Positions 7,668 through 21,700 of a stretch of DNA of 58,370 nucleotides are shown here, one piece after another. The position numbers and the translations under genes were made by a program. Below the pieces are notes generated by a model. It searched no databases and was not told the origin of the DNA. It was given only the letters and a program-made list of their open reading frames with translations. Positions within the stretch are counted from its first letter, which is position 1, and each line of letters opens with the position of its first letter. Origin of the DNA: an uncultured Aquiluna sp. (lineage in GTDB: Bacteria > Actinomycetota > Actinomycetes > Actinomycetales > Microbacteriaceae); assembly GCA_905182225.1 (NCBI GenBank), contig CAJJAJ010000007.1, positions 1 through 58,370 of the forward strand, in the 5' to 3' direction.

Positions 7668-9377
7668 ATGCGTTTTTGGATTGCCCTACTTGTCTTTGTG
7701 ACAGGGCTGGCTTCCAGTGCCGTCGGGTTCAACAACCAACTTGAGAATCAACCAATTACCGTTATCAACGCATCCGCGTCGCTTACTAAGCCGGCCAGTT
7801 ATGTTCTGATTCCAAACGACGTGCTCAGCGCCTATGAGGGCGAGACTTCGGTGTTTGCAATTGGTGATGGTGCTGTGTTTATGGCAACTGGTCGAGAGGC
7901 AGATATCGTGGCATGGCTTGGTGATTCGGCCTACGTGGAGATGAGACTTTCAGTGGATAAGTCAAAGCGAATCGCGAGCTTGGTTGAAATTGAGAGACCA
8001 GGGGTCGGCGAGTTGGACGATCCAGTTGGCGAGGATATTTGGAAAAGGGAGATCTTAAGCAACGGGACAGCTCTTTTACCCATTGAGGTGAACAACGAGG
8101 TTGCGGTCCTAATGGCATCAACCGGCATAGAGCTAGCTCCTAGGACGCTTCGCGTCACCTGGCAACTGGAGGAAGCTGAAGCTCCAATCGCTCCAATTAC
8201 CCTCATCGGGCTGGGGATCATGCTTCTGGGAGCACTGCTAGGAATGCACGCAGCATTTGTTTACGGCAAGAAGTTCCGCAGTCGAAGGAACACTAGAGGC
8301 CCTAGAAGACCCAAGCCTCCCAAGCCTAAGAGGGCGGTGTCTCAGGCGGGCAATGGGCCATTGACCAGCAGAAGAGCTCTACGGGGCATGAAATTTGTTG
8401 TCCTAGCTTTGTCGGTTGGAATGCTAGCCGGCTGCGTGCCTGACTATCAAAACCCAATAATTTCCCCCAAACCTCTAGAGCAGCCGGGCGTCCTTACAGC
8501 AACTCTCGATGGCTCTCAGCTGCAAAGGATCCTGAAGGAGATATCCGACGTAGTTGCAATCGCCGACGCGACTCTAGACAGAGAGTCTCTAGAGGTCAGG
8601 GTTGCTGGCCCTGCTCTGGAAATTCGCAGAGCAGCCTATGCTCTGGCAGCAAAGAGCACCGACACAACATTTGCTCCCACGAAAATTCTTTCCGGCCCAG
8701 TTCAGTTGTTTTTACCTGGGGCGACCGACACTTGGCCAAGAAATACCATTGTTGTTACGGGAGAAAACGCGTTACAGGTTTTGGCCTTACGTCAAGAGTC
8801 ACCACGTGATGATTACAAGCTTTATCAGTACTCCGAATTGCTGCCGGACATCAGCTTCCCGGAGGTGCCGGCCGAGATAGTCGGTGCTAACGCACTCAAG
8901 GAAGATAATAAGTTTTTATCGATGGACCCCGCGTCTCTTGTTGAGGGCTTAGGCAACCTTTTGAATCGCGGTTTCGATTCCCCGTGGGCGCTTTTGATAG
9001 ATCCAGACAACCAGTATGTTTCAGACGTTTCCGCTGTTCAGCTCGGTCTCGAGGACACTTTGAGCAATGCGAATCTGAGCTTTGGGCACGCATTGTCTGA
9101 GAGCCAACCAGTCATCCTGGCGAACTCCGAGGGCGGTGCGCTGGTAGCGCTCTACATGATCGACACCTACACGATTATTCCCAAGGAGCCTGGTGACGCG
9201 GTCGCTATCACTGGCGAGGAATCGATTTTGCTGGGCACTGGCGGCAGTGCAACTGGAATTGAGACCAAATACGGTGCGATGCTGCTATTCAATGTCCCAG
9301 CCTCCGGATCTGATGAACGTGCAACTCTGCTCGGTGCCACCCAGCAGCTTCTCTCAGCGATAACCTTGGGCGGGTAA
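7668..9377 (+). CDS. membrane protein fused to lipoprotein-like domain (unknown)
   Basis: A 569-residue protein of unrecognised family. Residues 1-22 are a hydrophobic N-terminal segment, about 26-170 a predicted external domain, and about 177-200 a second membrane segment (LIGLGIMLLGALLGMHAAFV). A basic, Pro-rich linker follows (about 204-235, with RRPKPPKPKR). A third hydrophobic stretch MKFVVLALSVGMLAGC starts at residue 241 (ATG 8388) and ends in a perfect lipobox with Cys256, like an independent lipoprotein signal peptide. The remaining 310 residues resemble a secreted domain. It could be one fused protein or two products. ATG 7668 is chosen over the longer frame because GGAG precedes it and the upstream codons overlap the divergent gene. 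It overlaps the next gene by one base. Confidence 0.7.
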   Translation: MRFWIALLVFVTGLASSAVGFNNQLENQPITVINASASLTKPASYVLIPNDVLSAYEGETSVFAIGDGAVFMATGREADIVAWLGDSAYVEMRLSVDKSKRIASLVEIERPGVGELDDPVGEDIWKREILSNGTALLPIEVNNEVAVLMASTGIELAPRTLRVTWQLEEAEAPIAPITLIGLGIMLLGALLGMHAAFVYGKKFRSRRNTRGPRRPKPPKPKRAVSQAGNGPLTSRRALRGMKFVVLALSVGMLAGCVPDYQNPIISPKPLEQPGVLTATLDGSQLQRILKEISDVVAIADATLDRESLEVRVAGPALEIRRAAYALAAKSTDTTFAPTKILSGPVQLFLPGATDTWPRNTIVVTGENALQVLALRQESPRDDYKLYQYSELLPDISFPEVPAEIVGANALKEDNKFLSMDPASLVEGLGNLLNRGFDSPWALLIDPDNQYVSDVSAVQLGLEDTLSNANLSFGHALSESQPVILANSEGGALVALYMIDTYTIIPKEPGDAVAITGEESILLGTGGSATGIETKYGAMLLFNVPASGSDERATLLGATQQLLSAITLGG

Positions 9378-10219
9378 TGAGTAATTTCGGAGCTATGGAT
9401 CTTTCGGGTCTTGCCAATAAGGCAACGCCGCCAGCTGGAACTGCCATCACCGGCTGGCTCGTCTCCGGTGATGAGCCAACGCTGAGGCGCTATCTAACGC
9501 TGTCTGAAACCACTCCGGTGTTGATGCTGGTCTCTGACCAGTCCGAGGCTTCTGTGAGGCTAAGAGCTGCCATTTTGGAAGTTCTTGAAGCCAGTCAGGG
9601 CCGATTTGCCGGTATAGACATCGACATCACTTCAAACCCTCAGCTGGCTCAGGCCGTTGCTGTTGACAAAGCGCCCGCGATGCTCGCTATTTTGGCGGGG
9701 CAACCTGCACCTTTGTTTCAGGGGGAGGCTACTAAAGAGCAACTACTTAGCGTGTTGGGTCAGGTCCTTGAGCTAGCCGGGGAAAAGAACATAATCCAGA
9801 CCGTTAGCATCCAGGGCGTTGCAGCAGCGGAAAAACCACTTGCCCCGGAGCACTTAGCTGCAGTTGCAGCAATTGACGCCGGCGATTTGCCAGAGGCGAA
9901 GAGGATTTACGAAAAGCTAATTGTTGAATACCCAAATGATTCAGATGCCACGGCAGGCCTTGCCCAGGTGAATCTCATGCTGAGGCTTGCGACAAAAGAT
10001 CAAACTGGACCTCTCGGGGCGTTGTTTTTTGAAGCTGATCAGTTGCTGATTTCTGGGGATACTGGGGGCTCACTTGCGTCGCTGCTAGATCGCTTTGAAG
10101 TCGAAACCGATGCTCGAGATCACATTCGCGACCGGCTGTTGGAGATGTTCATCTTGATCGGTGATAGCGCACCAGAAGTGCTACAGGCAAGACGGAGACT
10201 GGCAACGCTGCTCTTCTAG
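9377..10219 (+). CDS. thioredoxin-fold/TPR co-chaperone-like protein (YbbN/CnoX type)
   Basis: A 280-residue cytoplasmic protein. Residues about 25-140 fit a thioredoxin fold (VLMLVSDQSEASVRLRAAIL ... GIDIDITSNPQLAQAVAVDKAPAMLAIL) but the CxxC redox pair is absent. Residues about 155-280 hold TPR-like helices (AAIDAGDLPEAKRIYEKLI, then LAQVNLMLRLA). This is the layout of YbbN/CnoX, a holdase that passes clients to chaperones. Without cysteines, the E. coli CnoX redox switch would not operate. Its ATG overlaps the stop of the membrane-lipoprotein gene (TAATG), so it is cotranscribed. Names for actinobacterial homologues vary. Confidence 0.85.
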   Translation: MSNFGAMDLSGLANKATPPAGTAITGWLVSGDEPTLRRYLTLSETTPVLMLVSDQSEASVRLRAAILEVLEASQGRFAGIDIDITSNPQLAQAVAVDKAPAMLAILAGQPAPLFQGEATKEQLLSVLGQVLELAGEKNIIQTVSIQGVAAAEKPLAPEHLAAVAAIDAGDLPEAKRIYEKLIVEYPNDSDATAGLAQVNLMLRLATKDQTGPLGALFFEADQLLISGDTGGSLASLLDRFEVETDARDHIRDRLLEMFILIGDSAPEVLQARRRLATLLF

Positions 10220-10291
10220 GGGCCCATCTTTTTGGGACATTTGTTCAAATTGCAGGACTTTATTAGAGATCCCCAGAACTAAGATTTGGTT

Positions 10292-11458
10292 ATGTCAGTT
10301 TTTCTTGATCATGCCTCGACCACATCGCTTCGGTCTTGTGCCAAGAACGCCCTGAGCGATGCGCTGGATTTTCTTGGCAACCCTTCTAGCGTTCATAGCC
10401 AAGGGCGAGCCACTCGAGAGCTATTAGAGGAATCTCGGGACAAAGTAGCAAAGGCCTGCGGGGCAAACCGCAGCGAGATAATCTTCAACTCCGGGGGCAC
10501 CGAGGGCAATAATCACGCGATCAAGGGTATTTTCTGGGATCGGGTGACGAAAGATCCGGACTGCAAAATAATTATTTCTTCCAGAACTGAGCACCATGCT
10601 GTAATCGATCCGGTCCAGTGGCTTGGCGAGAATCAAAATGCCGAGGTAGTTTACGTCGAGCACTCACTCAACGGCATGATCGATTTGGATTCTTTACGAT
10701 CATTGGTTAGTAAGCACAAGCAAAGGGTTGCTCTAATTAGTTTGATGTGGGTAAACAATGAGACCGGCGTGATTAGTGATATCCCAGCGGTAACCGAAAT
10801 TGCTTCCGAGTTTGATATCCCTGTCCACAGCGATGCCGTAGCGGCCTTCGGTCACGTTCCGATTGATTTTAGGGCTAGCGGTTTGACTGCCATGACGCTG
10901 TCTGGTCATAAGGTAGGGGCGCCCATAGGCGTCGGAGCCCTCGTGGTTGCCAGAAGTGCCAAGCCGATTTCATTGGTACATGGTGGGGGACAAGAGCGCT
11001 CACTTAGATCTGGAACTATGAATTACCCGCTGGCTTCCAGCTTTGCCGCCGCCGCCAAAGAGGCTGTAACTGAGCTTGATCATGAAATGGCACGTTTGGG
11101 TGCGCTGAAGGACCAACTGGAAGCGGCTGTCATGGAGGCTGTTCCTTCGGCAATAATCACAGCGCAAGGGGCCAATAGAGCTGCCTACAACGCTCACTTT
11201 GTTTTCCCTGGAACGCAGTCAGACGCGATGTTATTTCTGTTGGATCAAAAAGGAGTCTGCGTCTCCGCCGGTTCGGCTTGTCAGGCAGGAGTTCTAGGTC
11301 CGTCGCACGTCTTATTAGGGATGGGATTCAGTCACCTGGAGGCATCTGCTTGTGTGAGGGTAACACTGGGTAAAACCTCGACCCTTCAGGATGTTCAGCA
11401 ATTTCTGACTGCGTTAGAGCAAGTCCATCCAGTGGCCCTCCAGGCAACTCCTGCGTAA
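10292..11458 (+). CDS. cysteine desulfurase (IscS/NifS-like)
   Basis: A PLP enzyme that takes sulfur from cysteine as persulfide. The 388-residue product has the N-terminal LDHAST motif, TEHHAV, the cofactor Asp/His region [10 protein letters not shown], the Schiff-base lysine in [11 protein letters not shown], and the catalytic loop SAGSACQAG with the persulfide cysteine. It is 29 bases upstream of mnmA, so its likely main job is to feed sulfur to tRNA 2-thiouridylation; Fe-S assembly is also possible. No iscU or suf gene is nearby. ATG 10292 is preferred over TTG 10286. There is no ribosome-binding site, but TAAGAT at 10280-10285 lies six bases upstream, compatible with a leaderless mRNA. 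Confidence 0.93.
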   Translation: MSVFLDHASTTSLRSCAKNALSDALDFLGNPSSVHSQGRATRELLEESRDKVAKACGANRSEIIFNSGGTEGNNHAIKGIFWDRVTKDPDCKIIISSRTEHHAVIDPVQWLGENQNAEVVYVEHSLNGMIDLDSLRSLVSKHKQRVALISLMWVNNETGVISDIPAVTEIASEFDIPVHSDAVAAFGHVPIDFRASGLTAMTLSGHKVGAPIGVGALVVARSAKPISLVHGGGQERSLRSGTMNYPLASSFAAAAKEAVTELDHEMARLGALKDQLEAAVMEAVPSAIITAQGANRAAYNAHFVFPGTQSDAMLFLLDQKGVCVSAGSACQAGVLGPSHVLLGMGFSHLEASACVRVTLGKTSTLQDVQQFLTALEQVHPVALQATPA

Positions 11459-11487
11459 ACCCCCAAAGGCAAATTAGACTTGAAGCC

Positions 11488-14680
<3,193 letters not shown>

Positions 14681-14728
14681 CGGAACTAGACTGGGTTATT
14701 AACACCAATTGATGAAGTGGGAAACCGT

Positions 14729-15025
14729 ATGTCTGAAATTACACCCGATTTGGTTCGCCATCTCGCATCTTTGGCCCGCATCTTGGTCACCGATCAAGAG
14801 GTTGAGCAGTTGGCCGGCGAGCTTGGAATAATCGTGGATTCGGTTGCCACGGTCACTAAGGCTGTTTCCGGAGATGTCACTGCGACAAGCCACCCAATTC
14901 CAATGGCAAATGTCTATCGCGAGGATGTCATCTTGCCGTCCCTTTCCCAGCTGCAGGCCCTCTCTAGCGCTCCAGACAGTGCTGAAGGCCGGTTCAAAGT
15001 AAACGCAATCTTGGATGAGGACTAG
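14729..15025 (+). CDS. gatC: Asp/Glu-tRNA amidotransferase subunit C
   Basis: Small subunit (98 residues) that holds GatA and GatB together in the enzyme that amidates Glu-tRNA(Gln) and/or Asp-tRNA(Asn). The start [20 protein letters not shown] and the closing [12 protein letters not shown] are family hallmarks. ATG 14729 is taken; GTG 14717 in frame adds four residues that do not fit the family. It begins 48 bases after ligA and is followed by gatA after two bases, forming gatCAB. Confidence 0.95.
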   Translation: MSEITPDLVRHLASLARILVTDQEVEQLAGELGIIVDSVATVTKAVSGDVTATSHPIPMANVYREDVILPSLSQLQALSSAPDSAEGRFKVNAILDED

Positions 15026-15027
15026 AA

Positions 15028-16530
15028 ATGACTGACATAACCTCCTCCAGCGCGGCGGTCCTCGCCGGACTTATCTTGAGCAAGAAAGCTTCATCGGTTG
15101 AAATAACTACTGCGTTTTTAGACCGTCTTGAAAAATTGAATCCAAAGACCAACTCATACCTTCACTTCAATCGTGAAAACAGCTTGGCTCAGGCCAAAAG
15201 GGCCGATCAGCAGCTAGCTGAAGGAAAGACCGTCTCACCACTTCACGGCGTTCCAATTGCGGTCAAGGACAACCTAACTACGACCGATGCTCCGACCACC
15301 GCCGGTTCGAAGATCCTTGAGGGGTGGGTGCCTCAATATGATGCAACCGTCGTTAGAAAACTGAGAGAGGCTTCAATGCCGATTCTTGGAAAAACCAATC
15401 TTGATGAATTTGCAATGGGGTCCTCGACTGAATTTTCGGCATACGGACCAAGCAAGAACCCTTGGGACCTAAGCAGGATCCCCGGAGGCTCCGGTGGGGG
15501 CTCCAGTTCCGCTATTGCCGGCCACCTTGCTCCGCTTGCGATAGGTAGCGACACTGGAGGCTCAATCAGGTTCCCAGCAGCCATGACTGGCTCAGTTGGT
15601 GCAAAGCCGACCTATGGGGCAGTCTCTCGTTACGGACTGATTGCCCTAGCTAGCTCTCTAGATCAGATAGGGCCAGTGACCAATAGCGTCTTGGATGCCG
15701 CCATGCTGCAGGATGTAATCGGTGGGCATGACCCGCACGATTCAACATCTTTGCCAAATAGCCTCGGCTCCATGGTTCAATCCGTGAAAGAAGCGGATGT
15801 TAAGGGTCTCAGGGTTGGAGTTGTGAAGCAACTGTCTTCGGACGGCTTCCAGCCGGGCGTAAAGGCCTGCTTCGATGACACCATCGAGAAACTTGCTGCC
15901 GCAGGCGCTGAAATTGTTGAGGTTGATTGCCCAAGCTTCGAATACGCCGTCGCCGCTTACTACTTGATTTTGCCCGCAGAGGCTTCTTCAAACCTAGCGA
16001 AATTTGATTCGGTTAGATTCGGGCTTAGAGTCACTCCGGATGGAAACCCGACCATAGAAAACGTTATGGCTGCCACTCGTGAACAGGGCTTCGGACCAGA
16101 GGTCAAAAGAAGAATAATCCTTGGTACCTACGCGCTTTCTTCCGGTTACTACGACGCTTACTACGGTTCGGCTCAAAAAGTAAGGACTCTAATCCAGCAA
16201 GATCTGGCTAAAGCATTTACTCAGGCTGATGTCTTGCTAACGCCCACCGCACCCACCACGGCATTCAAGATTGGCGAGAAGGTCAATGACCCACTTGCCA
16301 TGTATCTAAACGACATAGCTACAATCCCTGCGAATTTGGCGGGAATCCCTGGAATCTCAGTGCCAAATGGACTCGCTTCAGAAGACGGGTTACCGTCCGG
16401 CGTTCAGATTCTTGCGCCAGCGATGCAGGATGGGCAGATGTATCGAGTCGCAAGCATCGTGGAGAAGCTTTATATGGATCAATGGGGCGCCTCGCTAATT
16501 GCAAGAGTGCCTGATTTGGAGGCGTTGTAA
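15028..16530 (+). CDS. gatA: Asp/Glu-tRNA amidotransferase subunit A
   Basis: The amidase subunit; frees ammonia from glutamine. The 500-residue product shows the Ser-cisSer-Lys triad: Lys in [13 protein letters not shown], the Gly/Ser-rich stretch [14 protein letters not shown] with the cis serine, and the nucleophile in [12 protein letters not shown]. Length is normal for the family. It sits two bases after gatC and overlaps gatB by one base (TAATG), so the three subunits are made from one message. It is not a stand-alone amidase, because gatC and gatB flank it. Confidence 0.97.
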   Translation: MTDITSSSAAVLAGLILSKKASSVEITTAFLDRLEKLNPKTNSYLHFNRENSLAQAKRADQQLAEGKTVSPLHGVPIAVKDNLTTTDAPTTAGSKILEGWVPQYDATVVRKLREASMPILGKTNLDEFAMGSSTEFSAYGPSKNPWDLSRIPGGSGGGSSSAIAGHLAPLAIGSDTGGSIRFPAAMTGSVGAKPTYGAVSRYGLIALASSLDQIGPVTNSVLDAAMLQDVIGGHDPHDSTSLPNSLGSMVQSVKEADVKGLRVGVVKQLSSDGFQPGVKACFDDTIEKLAAAGAEIVEVDCPSFEYAVAAYYLILPAEASSNLAKFDSVRFGLRVTPDGNPTIENVMAATREQGFGPEVKRRIILGTYALSSGYYDAYYGSAQKVRTLIQQDLAKAFTQADVLLTPTAPTTAFKIGEKVNDPLAMYLNDIATIPANLAGIPGISVPNGLASEDGLPSGVQILAPAMQDGQMYRVASIVEKLYMDQWGASLIARVPDLEAL

Positions 16531-18029
16531 TGGCTAAAGAGCAACTAATGTCCTACGAAGACGCCATTGAGCGTTTTGAGGTAGTGATTGGACTCGAGGT
16601 CCATGTTGAGCTAAACACCGTGAGCAAAATGTTTTGCGGCTGTGCAAACAACTTTGGATCTGAGCCAAACACCAATGTTTGTCCAACCTGCCTCGGCCTA
16701 CCCGGCTCATTGCCAGCAGTTAACCGCAAGGCTGTGGAGTCTTCAATTGCCATCGGACTAGCGCTGGATTGTCAGATTGCGCCCAATGGCCGCTTTGCTA
16801 GAAAAAACTATTTCTATCCCGACCTAGCCAAAAACTTCCAAACCTCGCAGTTTGACGAACCAATCGCTTTCGAGGGCGAGATTTCGATTGAACTAGAAAC
16901 CGGCGAAGTGTTCATGGTTCCAATTGAGCGGGCTCACATGGAGGAGGACGCCGGAAAGCTGACTCACGTCGGCGGAGCTACTGGAAGAATTCAAGGGGCC
17001 GAGTACTCGCTGGTGGACTATAACCGCGCCGGTGTGCCACTGGTGGAGATTGTCACTAAACCTATCTACGGAGCGCTTGACAAGGCTCCAGAGCTGGCTG
17101 CTACCTATGTCAGAGCTATCCGCGACATTGTAAAGAGCATGAACGTTTCCGATGCCAAGATGGAGCGTGGAAACGTGCGTTGCGATGCAAATGTTTCACT
17201 CCGTGAAAAAGGCGCCGAGAAACTCGGCACCAGAACCGAAACCAAGAACGTGAACTCGCTGAAAAGCATCGAAAACACCGTTCGATACGAAATTCAGCGC
17301 CAGGCCTTCATTCTTGCTGCCGGCGGAAAGATCATTCAGGAAACTAGGCATTGGCACGAAGACCGCGGTCACACTTCTGCCGGCAGACCAAAGTCCGACG
17401 CCGATGACTACCGCTATTTCCCAGAGCCAGACTTAGTGCCGGTTCAGCCAAGCGAAGAGTGGATCGAGGAGATTCGCCTGACTCTGACTGAAAAGCCCTC
17501 TGATAGGCGAAAGCGACTTCAGGATGCCTGGGGCTTTGCCGATCTTGAATTTAGAGATGTTTTGAATTCTGATTTATTAGATGAGATTGAGGCAACTGTT
17601 GCCGCAGGCGCTAGCCCGCAGTCGGCCAGAAAGTGGTGGACGGGTGAGCTTGCGAGATTGGCCAACGCTCAACAGCTAGCAGTGCAGGATCTCCCAATTA
17701 CTCCAGAGCAAGTCGCCAGCATTCAGAAGTTGATTGACTCCGGTGAACTAACCGACCGCATCGCAAGGGACGTTGTTGCCGGTGTCCTGGCAGGAGAAGG
17801 TGAACCAGCCGAAGTTATCGAAAGTCGTGGCTTAAAGATCGTGACTGACGAGGGCGCTCTCATTGCTGCCATTGACAAAGCACTAGCAAGTCAACCGGAT
17901 GTTATGGAGAAGATTAGGGATGGAAAGCTGCAGGCCGCCGGAGCTGTAATCGGAGCTGTGATGCAAGAAATGCGCGGCCAAGCCGACGCAGCCAGAGTAC
18001 GAGAGCTCATTTTAGAAAGAGCCAAGTAA
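16530..18029 (+). CDS. gatB: Asp/Glu-tRNA amidotransferase subunit B
   Basis: The kinase/tRNA-binding subunit of GatCAB: activates the misacylated Glu- or Asp-tRNA with ATP and transfers ammonia from GatA. The 499-residue product has the signature [10 protein letters not shown], the zinc-site cysteines in MFCGCANN and [11 protein letters not shown], and [10 protein letters not shown]. The C-terminal YqeY-like tail domain (from about residue 400) ends with [16 protein letters not shown]. The ATG overlaps the gatA stop. The stop lies four bases before the 3' end of the opposing tRNA-His. Confidence 0.97.
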   Translation: MAKEQLMSYEDAIERFEVVIGLEVHVELNTVSKMFCGCANNFGSEPNTNVCPTCLGLPGSLPAVNRKAVESSIAIGLALDCQIAPNGRFARKNYFYPDLAKNFQTSQFDEPIAFEGEISIELETGEVFMVPIERAHMEEDAGKLTHVGGATGRIQGAEYSLVDYNRAGVPLVEIVTKPIYGALDKAPELAATYVRAIRDIVKSMNVSDAKMERGNVRCDANVSLREKGAEKLGTRTETKNVNSLKSIENTVRYEIQRQAFILAAGGKIIQETRHWHEDRGHTSAGRPKSDADDYRYFPEPDLVPVQPSEEWIEEIRLTLTEKPSDRRKRLQDAWGFADLEFRDVLNSDLLDEIEATVAAGASPQSARKWWTGELARLANAQQLAVQDLPITPEQVASIQKLIDSGELTDRIARDVVAGVLAGEGEPAEVIESRGLKIVTDEGALIAAIDKALASQPDVMEKIRDGKLQAAGAVIGAVMQEMRGQADAARVRELILERAK

Positions 18030-18033
18030 CTAC

Positions 18034-18110
18034 TGGGGTGAGTAACGGGACTTGAACCCGCGACCCCCTGGACCACAACCAGGTGCTCTACCAGCTGAGC
18101 TATACCCACC
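18034..18110 (-). tRNA. tRNA-His (anticodon GTG)
   Basis: Read on the minus strand, the gene folds as a full cloverleaf with acceptor GTGGGTA/TACTCAC, D-arm GCTCAGCTGGTAGAGC, anticodon arm CCTGG-TTGTGGT-CCAGG giving anticodon GTG, and T-arm CGGGTTCAAGTCCCG. An extra G (position -1) faces C73, the hallmark of histidine tRNA. CCA is encoded (34-36 on the plus strand side). It lies 23 bases downstream of orn on the same strand and may be cotranscribed. Confidence 0.97.
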
Positions 18111-18113
18111 ATG

Positions 18114-18128
18114 TCTGGACTAGCCAGA
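18114..18128 (-). other. short hairpin between orn and tRNA-His
   Basis: Arms TCTGG and CCAGA with a five-base loop lie in the 23-base gap. There is no T-run, so it is more likely a processing or stabilising hairpin than a terminator. Confidence 0.35.
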
Positions 18129-18133
18129 ACGCT

Positions 18134-18736
18134 TTAGAGTGTATCAGCCTCTAGGTCTAAAACTGCCTGCTTTAGTTCCTTCACAGTAGGACCCGGTGCT
18201 GGAACTAAAAATACTTTGCGGTAGTAACGAAGCTCCATGATCGACTCCTGGATGTCCGAAAGCGCTCGGTGACTGACGTCTTTTTTGGGTAGTTGGAAGT
18301 AAATTTTGGGATACCATCGTCTGGCCATCTCCTTGAAGGAGCTCACGTCGATGTTTCGGTAATGCAAAAACGCGTCAAACTCCGGGGTTTGACGGTTCAG
18401 AAACATGCGATCGGTGCCGATGGAGTTTCCTGCAAGGGGTGCCGTGCCTTTTTCTGTCACCCATTGCTTGACATAGTCAAGCACCTGCTGCTCGGCCTTC
18501 TTGATTGAAATGCCTTTGGGGATTTCATTTATCAAACCGGAAACGGTGTGCATGTTGGTCACAAACTCGCCCATGTTCTTCATGGCCTTGCGCGAGGGTT
18601 TTACAACCACTTGAAAACCTTCGTGAACTGGCCTCAGGTCCTCATCCGTGACGATTACTGCAATTTCGCATATTTCGTCAACGCCGACCTCGAGTCCGGT
18701 CATTTCGCAGTCGACCCAAACAATAAAAGAGGACAT
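18134..18736 (-). CDS. orn: oligoribonuclease
   Basis: A 3'-5' exonuclease that degrades two- to five-nucleotide RNA, including pGpG. The 200-residue product has the DEDDh residues: DCEMTGLE near the N-terminus, NSIGTDRMFL in the middle, and HRALSDIQESI near the end. Length is normal. Its start lies six bases after the stop of the large RND transporter, so it is likely the second gene of that transcript unless a promoter lies within the transporter gene. No good ribosome-binding site precedes the ATG. Confidence 0.96.
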   Translation of the reverse strand: MSSFIVWVDCEMTGLEVGVDEICEIAVIVTDEDLRPVHEGFQVVVKPSRKAMKNMGEFVTNMHTVSGLINEIPKGISIKKAEQQVLDYVKQWVTEKGTAPLAGNSIGTDRMFLNRQTPEFDAFLHYRNIDVSSFKEMARRWYPKIYFQLPKKDVSHRALSDIQESIMELRYYRKVFLVPAPGPTVKELKQAVLDLEADTL

Positions 18737-18742
18737 CTTCTA

Positions 18743-21700
18743 TCAGTCGTTCGAGTGTCGAGGGTTTTTGGCGGCCCTAAGTTGGTCCTTGCGATCCTGC
18801 TTATCTTTTTTCTTGGCTTCCTTGATTTCCCTCTTAGTCATAGGCTCAGCAGATTTTTCATCTTGGCTTGCCGGCATTTCGGCGGCCAATCCTATAGCGG
18901 CCGGAGCAGGCTCCACAGGAGGGCTAGGTTCATCCCATGACATGCTCGACTCATCATCCAGCTCAACCTCTATAGGTTCTTCTGTCCAAGCCAGTTCTGG
19001 CGCGGTAGCTGCCGGTGCTGGCTGGAAGGTCTGCTCAAGAGGTTGCTCCTTTTGAGTTTCTTTAGTAGCAACCGGTTCTTCATCAGCAACGACCTCATCG
19101 GCTACCTCTTCAAGAGCTTCAGGATTTGGCAGAGTGTCTGTCAAGACCGCTTCCGAAGCGACTGAGTTTGCTTCTGAAGCCGAGATCGCGTTCTCACCCG
19201 AAGCTGCTTTCTTGGCTAAACGAGCCTCTTTTTTGACTAGGCGACGGTTTACTCTGATGACCTTACGTTCCTTTCGACCCTCTACGAGCCAGTAAAGAAC
19301 TGGAACAAGAATTAGCGTCAAAAGCGTCGAGGAAACAAGTCCACCAATCACGACTATTGCGAGTGGCTTAGAAATAAAGCCCGAGTTCCCGGTGACACCT
19401 AGGGCCAGGGGAGTAAGTGCGAAGATGGTCGCTAGAGCGGTCATGAGAATCGGTCTCAGCCTCTGTCTTGCTCCAGCAATCAGAGACTCCTCTACGCTTT
19501 TGCCGGTCTTTCGATACTGATTCACCAGGTCTAGCAACACAATCGCGTTGGTCACCACCAGGCCTACCAGGAGGAGGATTCCTATCAGTGCAGGAACCCC
19601 AAGAGCGGTGTCTGTGATCAGTAGAAGACCCAGAGCTCCAATCGCGGCAAACGGAATTGAGACCAGCAGTAATAGTGGCTGAATCAGGCTGCCAAATGTT
19701 GCAACCATGACAATGTAGACAATTGCAATTGCCGCGAGCACAGCTGTGCCCAGCTGGCTGAAGCTCTCGGCCTGGTCTGCTGCCGCTCCACCAACGATTG
19801 CCTCGGCACCGGCCGGCAGTTCTATTAGAGCCAAAGTCTCGGTAATGTCCGCTGAAATAGCGCCTAGGTCTTCACCAATTGGGGCTAGTGAAACTGTGGC
19901 GGTGCGGTTACCCCGCTCTGAGGTTATCGAGGTTGGCTTTAGAACTTCAGTGATAGTTGCAATGCTGTCAAGACGAACAGGCCCCTGAAGTGTGGGTATT
20001 GACAAGGCTTTTACCTCGTCAATGGATTCGGGAGCTTGGGCACCGGAGATATAGACATCAGCGTCTTTACCATCGATGCTCAAGGTGCCAAGCGATGAAG
20101 GGCGAAGTTGGGAGGCGACTATTCCAGTGACTGTAGTTTCAGTCAAAAGATAACTTGCAGCCTTCTGCCTGTCTACAACGACCTCAAGTACTCTTTGATC
20201 CGCGTCCAAAGTTGTTGTGATTGAGCTAACGTTCTGAACGTCAGCCAGTCCTGCTACAAGGCTGTTGACAGAGTCCTGAAGAAGCGCGGGGTCGCTTGCG
20301 AGCACTTCAATGTCAATTGTTTCGCTGGAACCAAAGCCACCTCCAGTCGAGACTGTGATTTCGCTTCCTGACGCTACTTCTAACTGACGCACTTTTGTTT
20401 GCAGGGCTTCTACGTCCGCGCCATCTTCTGCGGTTACTGTTAGGCGCACGCCGGAGGCTGCTCTTCCAAAGGCAACTCTTCCGTCTGCTCCGGATGATCC
20501 GACGGTGCTTTGTACTACTTCGACACCGTCAAGAGCCATGATTTGGTCTTCTAGGAGGGCCGAGGCCTTGTCTTGTTCTTCGAGGGTGACATTGGTTGGC
20601 ATGCTCAGTTGTGCATCAAACTGGTTCGAACCGCCACCATCAATGAAGTTGGTTTTCAAAAGTGGGACAAGTGAGAGCGTGTAGCCCAAAATCAATACTG
20701 CAGCTGTCAGAGTTACCCAAGGGTGATTCTTTGTGCCATTGAGGATTGGAATGTAACCGCGCTGAAGCAGGCTGCGCTTTTCACGCTGCTCTTCGAGCTC
20801 GCGCTGGTTTTCCTCGAAGGCAATCGGATCAGCGGCTTGCACAGCCAAAAGACGCTTTGGCATGCGAAGGAACCAATATGCCAACACTGGAACGATGGTT
20901 AGTGACACAAGTAGTGAGGCCAGCAACGCGATTGCGACGGTGAAAGCGAAGGGGCGGAATAGCTCGCCAACTAATCCAGGAACTAACGCGATCGGTAGGA
21001 AGACTGCAACGGTAGCTAGTGTCGAAGATGTGATTGCTAGGGCGACTTCCTTGACTCCAGAAAGAACCGCCTTCACGCGTTCCTCACCATAGCTCAGGTG
21101 TCGGTTTATGTTTTCAATAACCACGATCGAGTCATCTACTACGCGGCCAATTGCGATTGTCAGAGCGCCAAGCGTTAATAGGTTTAGAGAGTAATCGGCA
21201 AACTCCAAGGCGATAAAAGTTATAAGCAATGATGTCGGAATAGAAATAGCAGTAATGATCGTGGATTTCACGCTCAATAGGAAAATTAGAATCACGAGGA
21301 TTGCGAACCCAAGCCCTAGTAGGCCCTCGACTGTCAGGTCCTTGATGCTCTCTTCAATAAATGGCGCCTGGTCAAAAATAGTGACCACTGTCACGTCTGT
21401 TGCCAGAGCAGTCTTCAAGTCAGGAATTAGATCCTGGATTCCTCGGGAAACGTCAACTGAATTGCCGTCCGGAGTCTTCGTTATAGAAATAGCTAGGGTT
21501 TCATTGCCATTGGTTCGGGCAATTGAGGTTATTGGAGCATCCTCATAGGTAACTGTTGCAACATCCCCAATTGTCACAATGCCGAGCGCATTTGGATTGG
21601 GAGTGGCCGAGATTAGAGGAAGTGATTCCATTAGGGCAACTGTGTCAACAGCATTTCCCATCTGAATCGAGATGCTGCCATCTGAGTCAGTCAAAGAGCC

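Noticed and set aside
10219-10291. GGGGCCCATCTTTTTGGG as terminator before the cysteine desulfurase
   Set aside because: The stem is short, the T-run is in the loop and none follows it.
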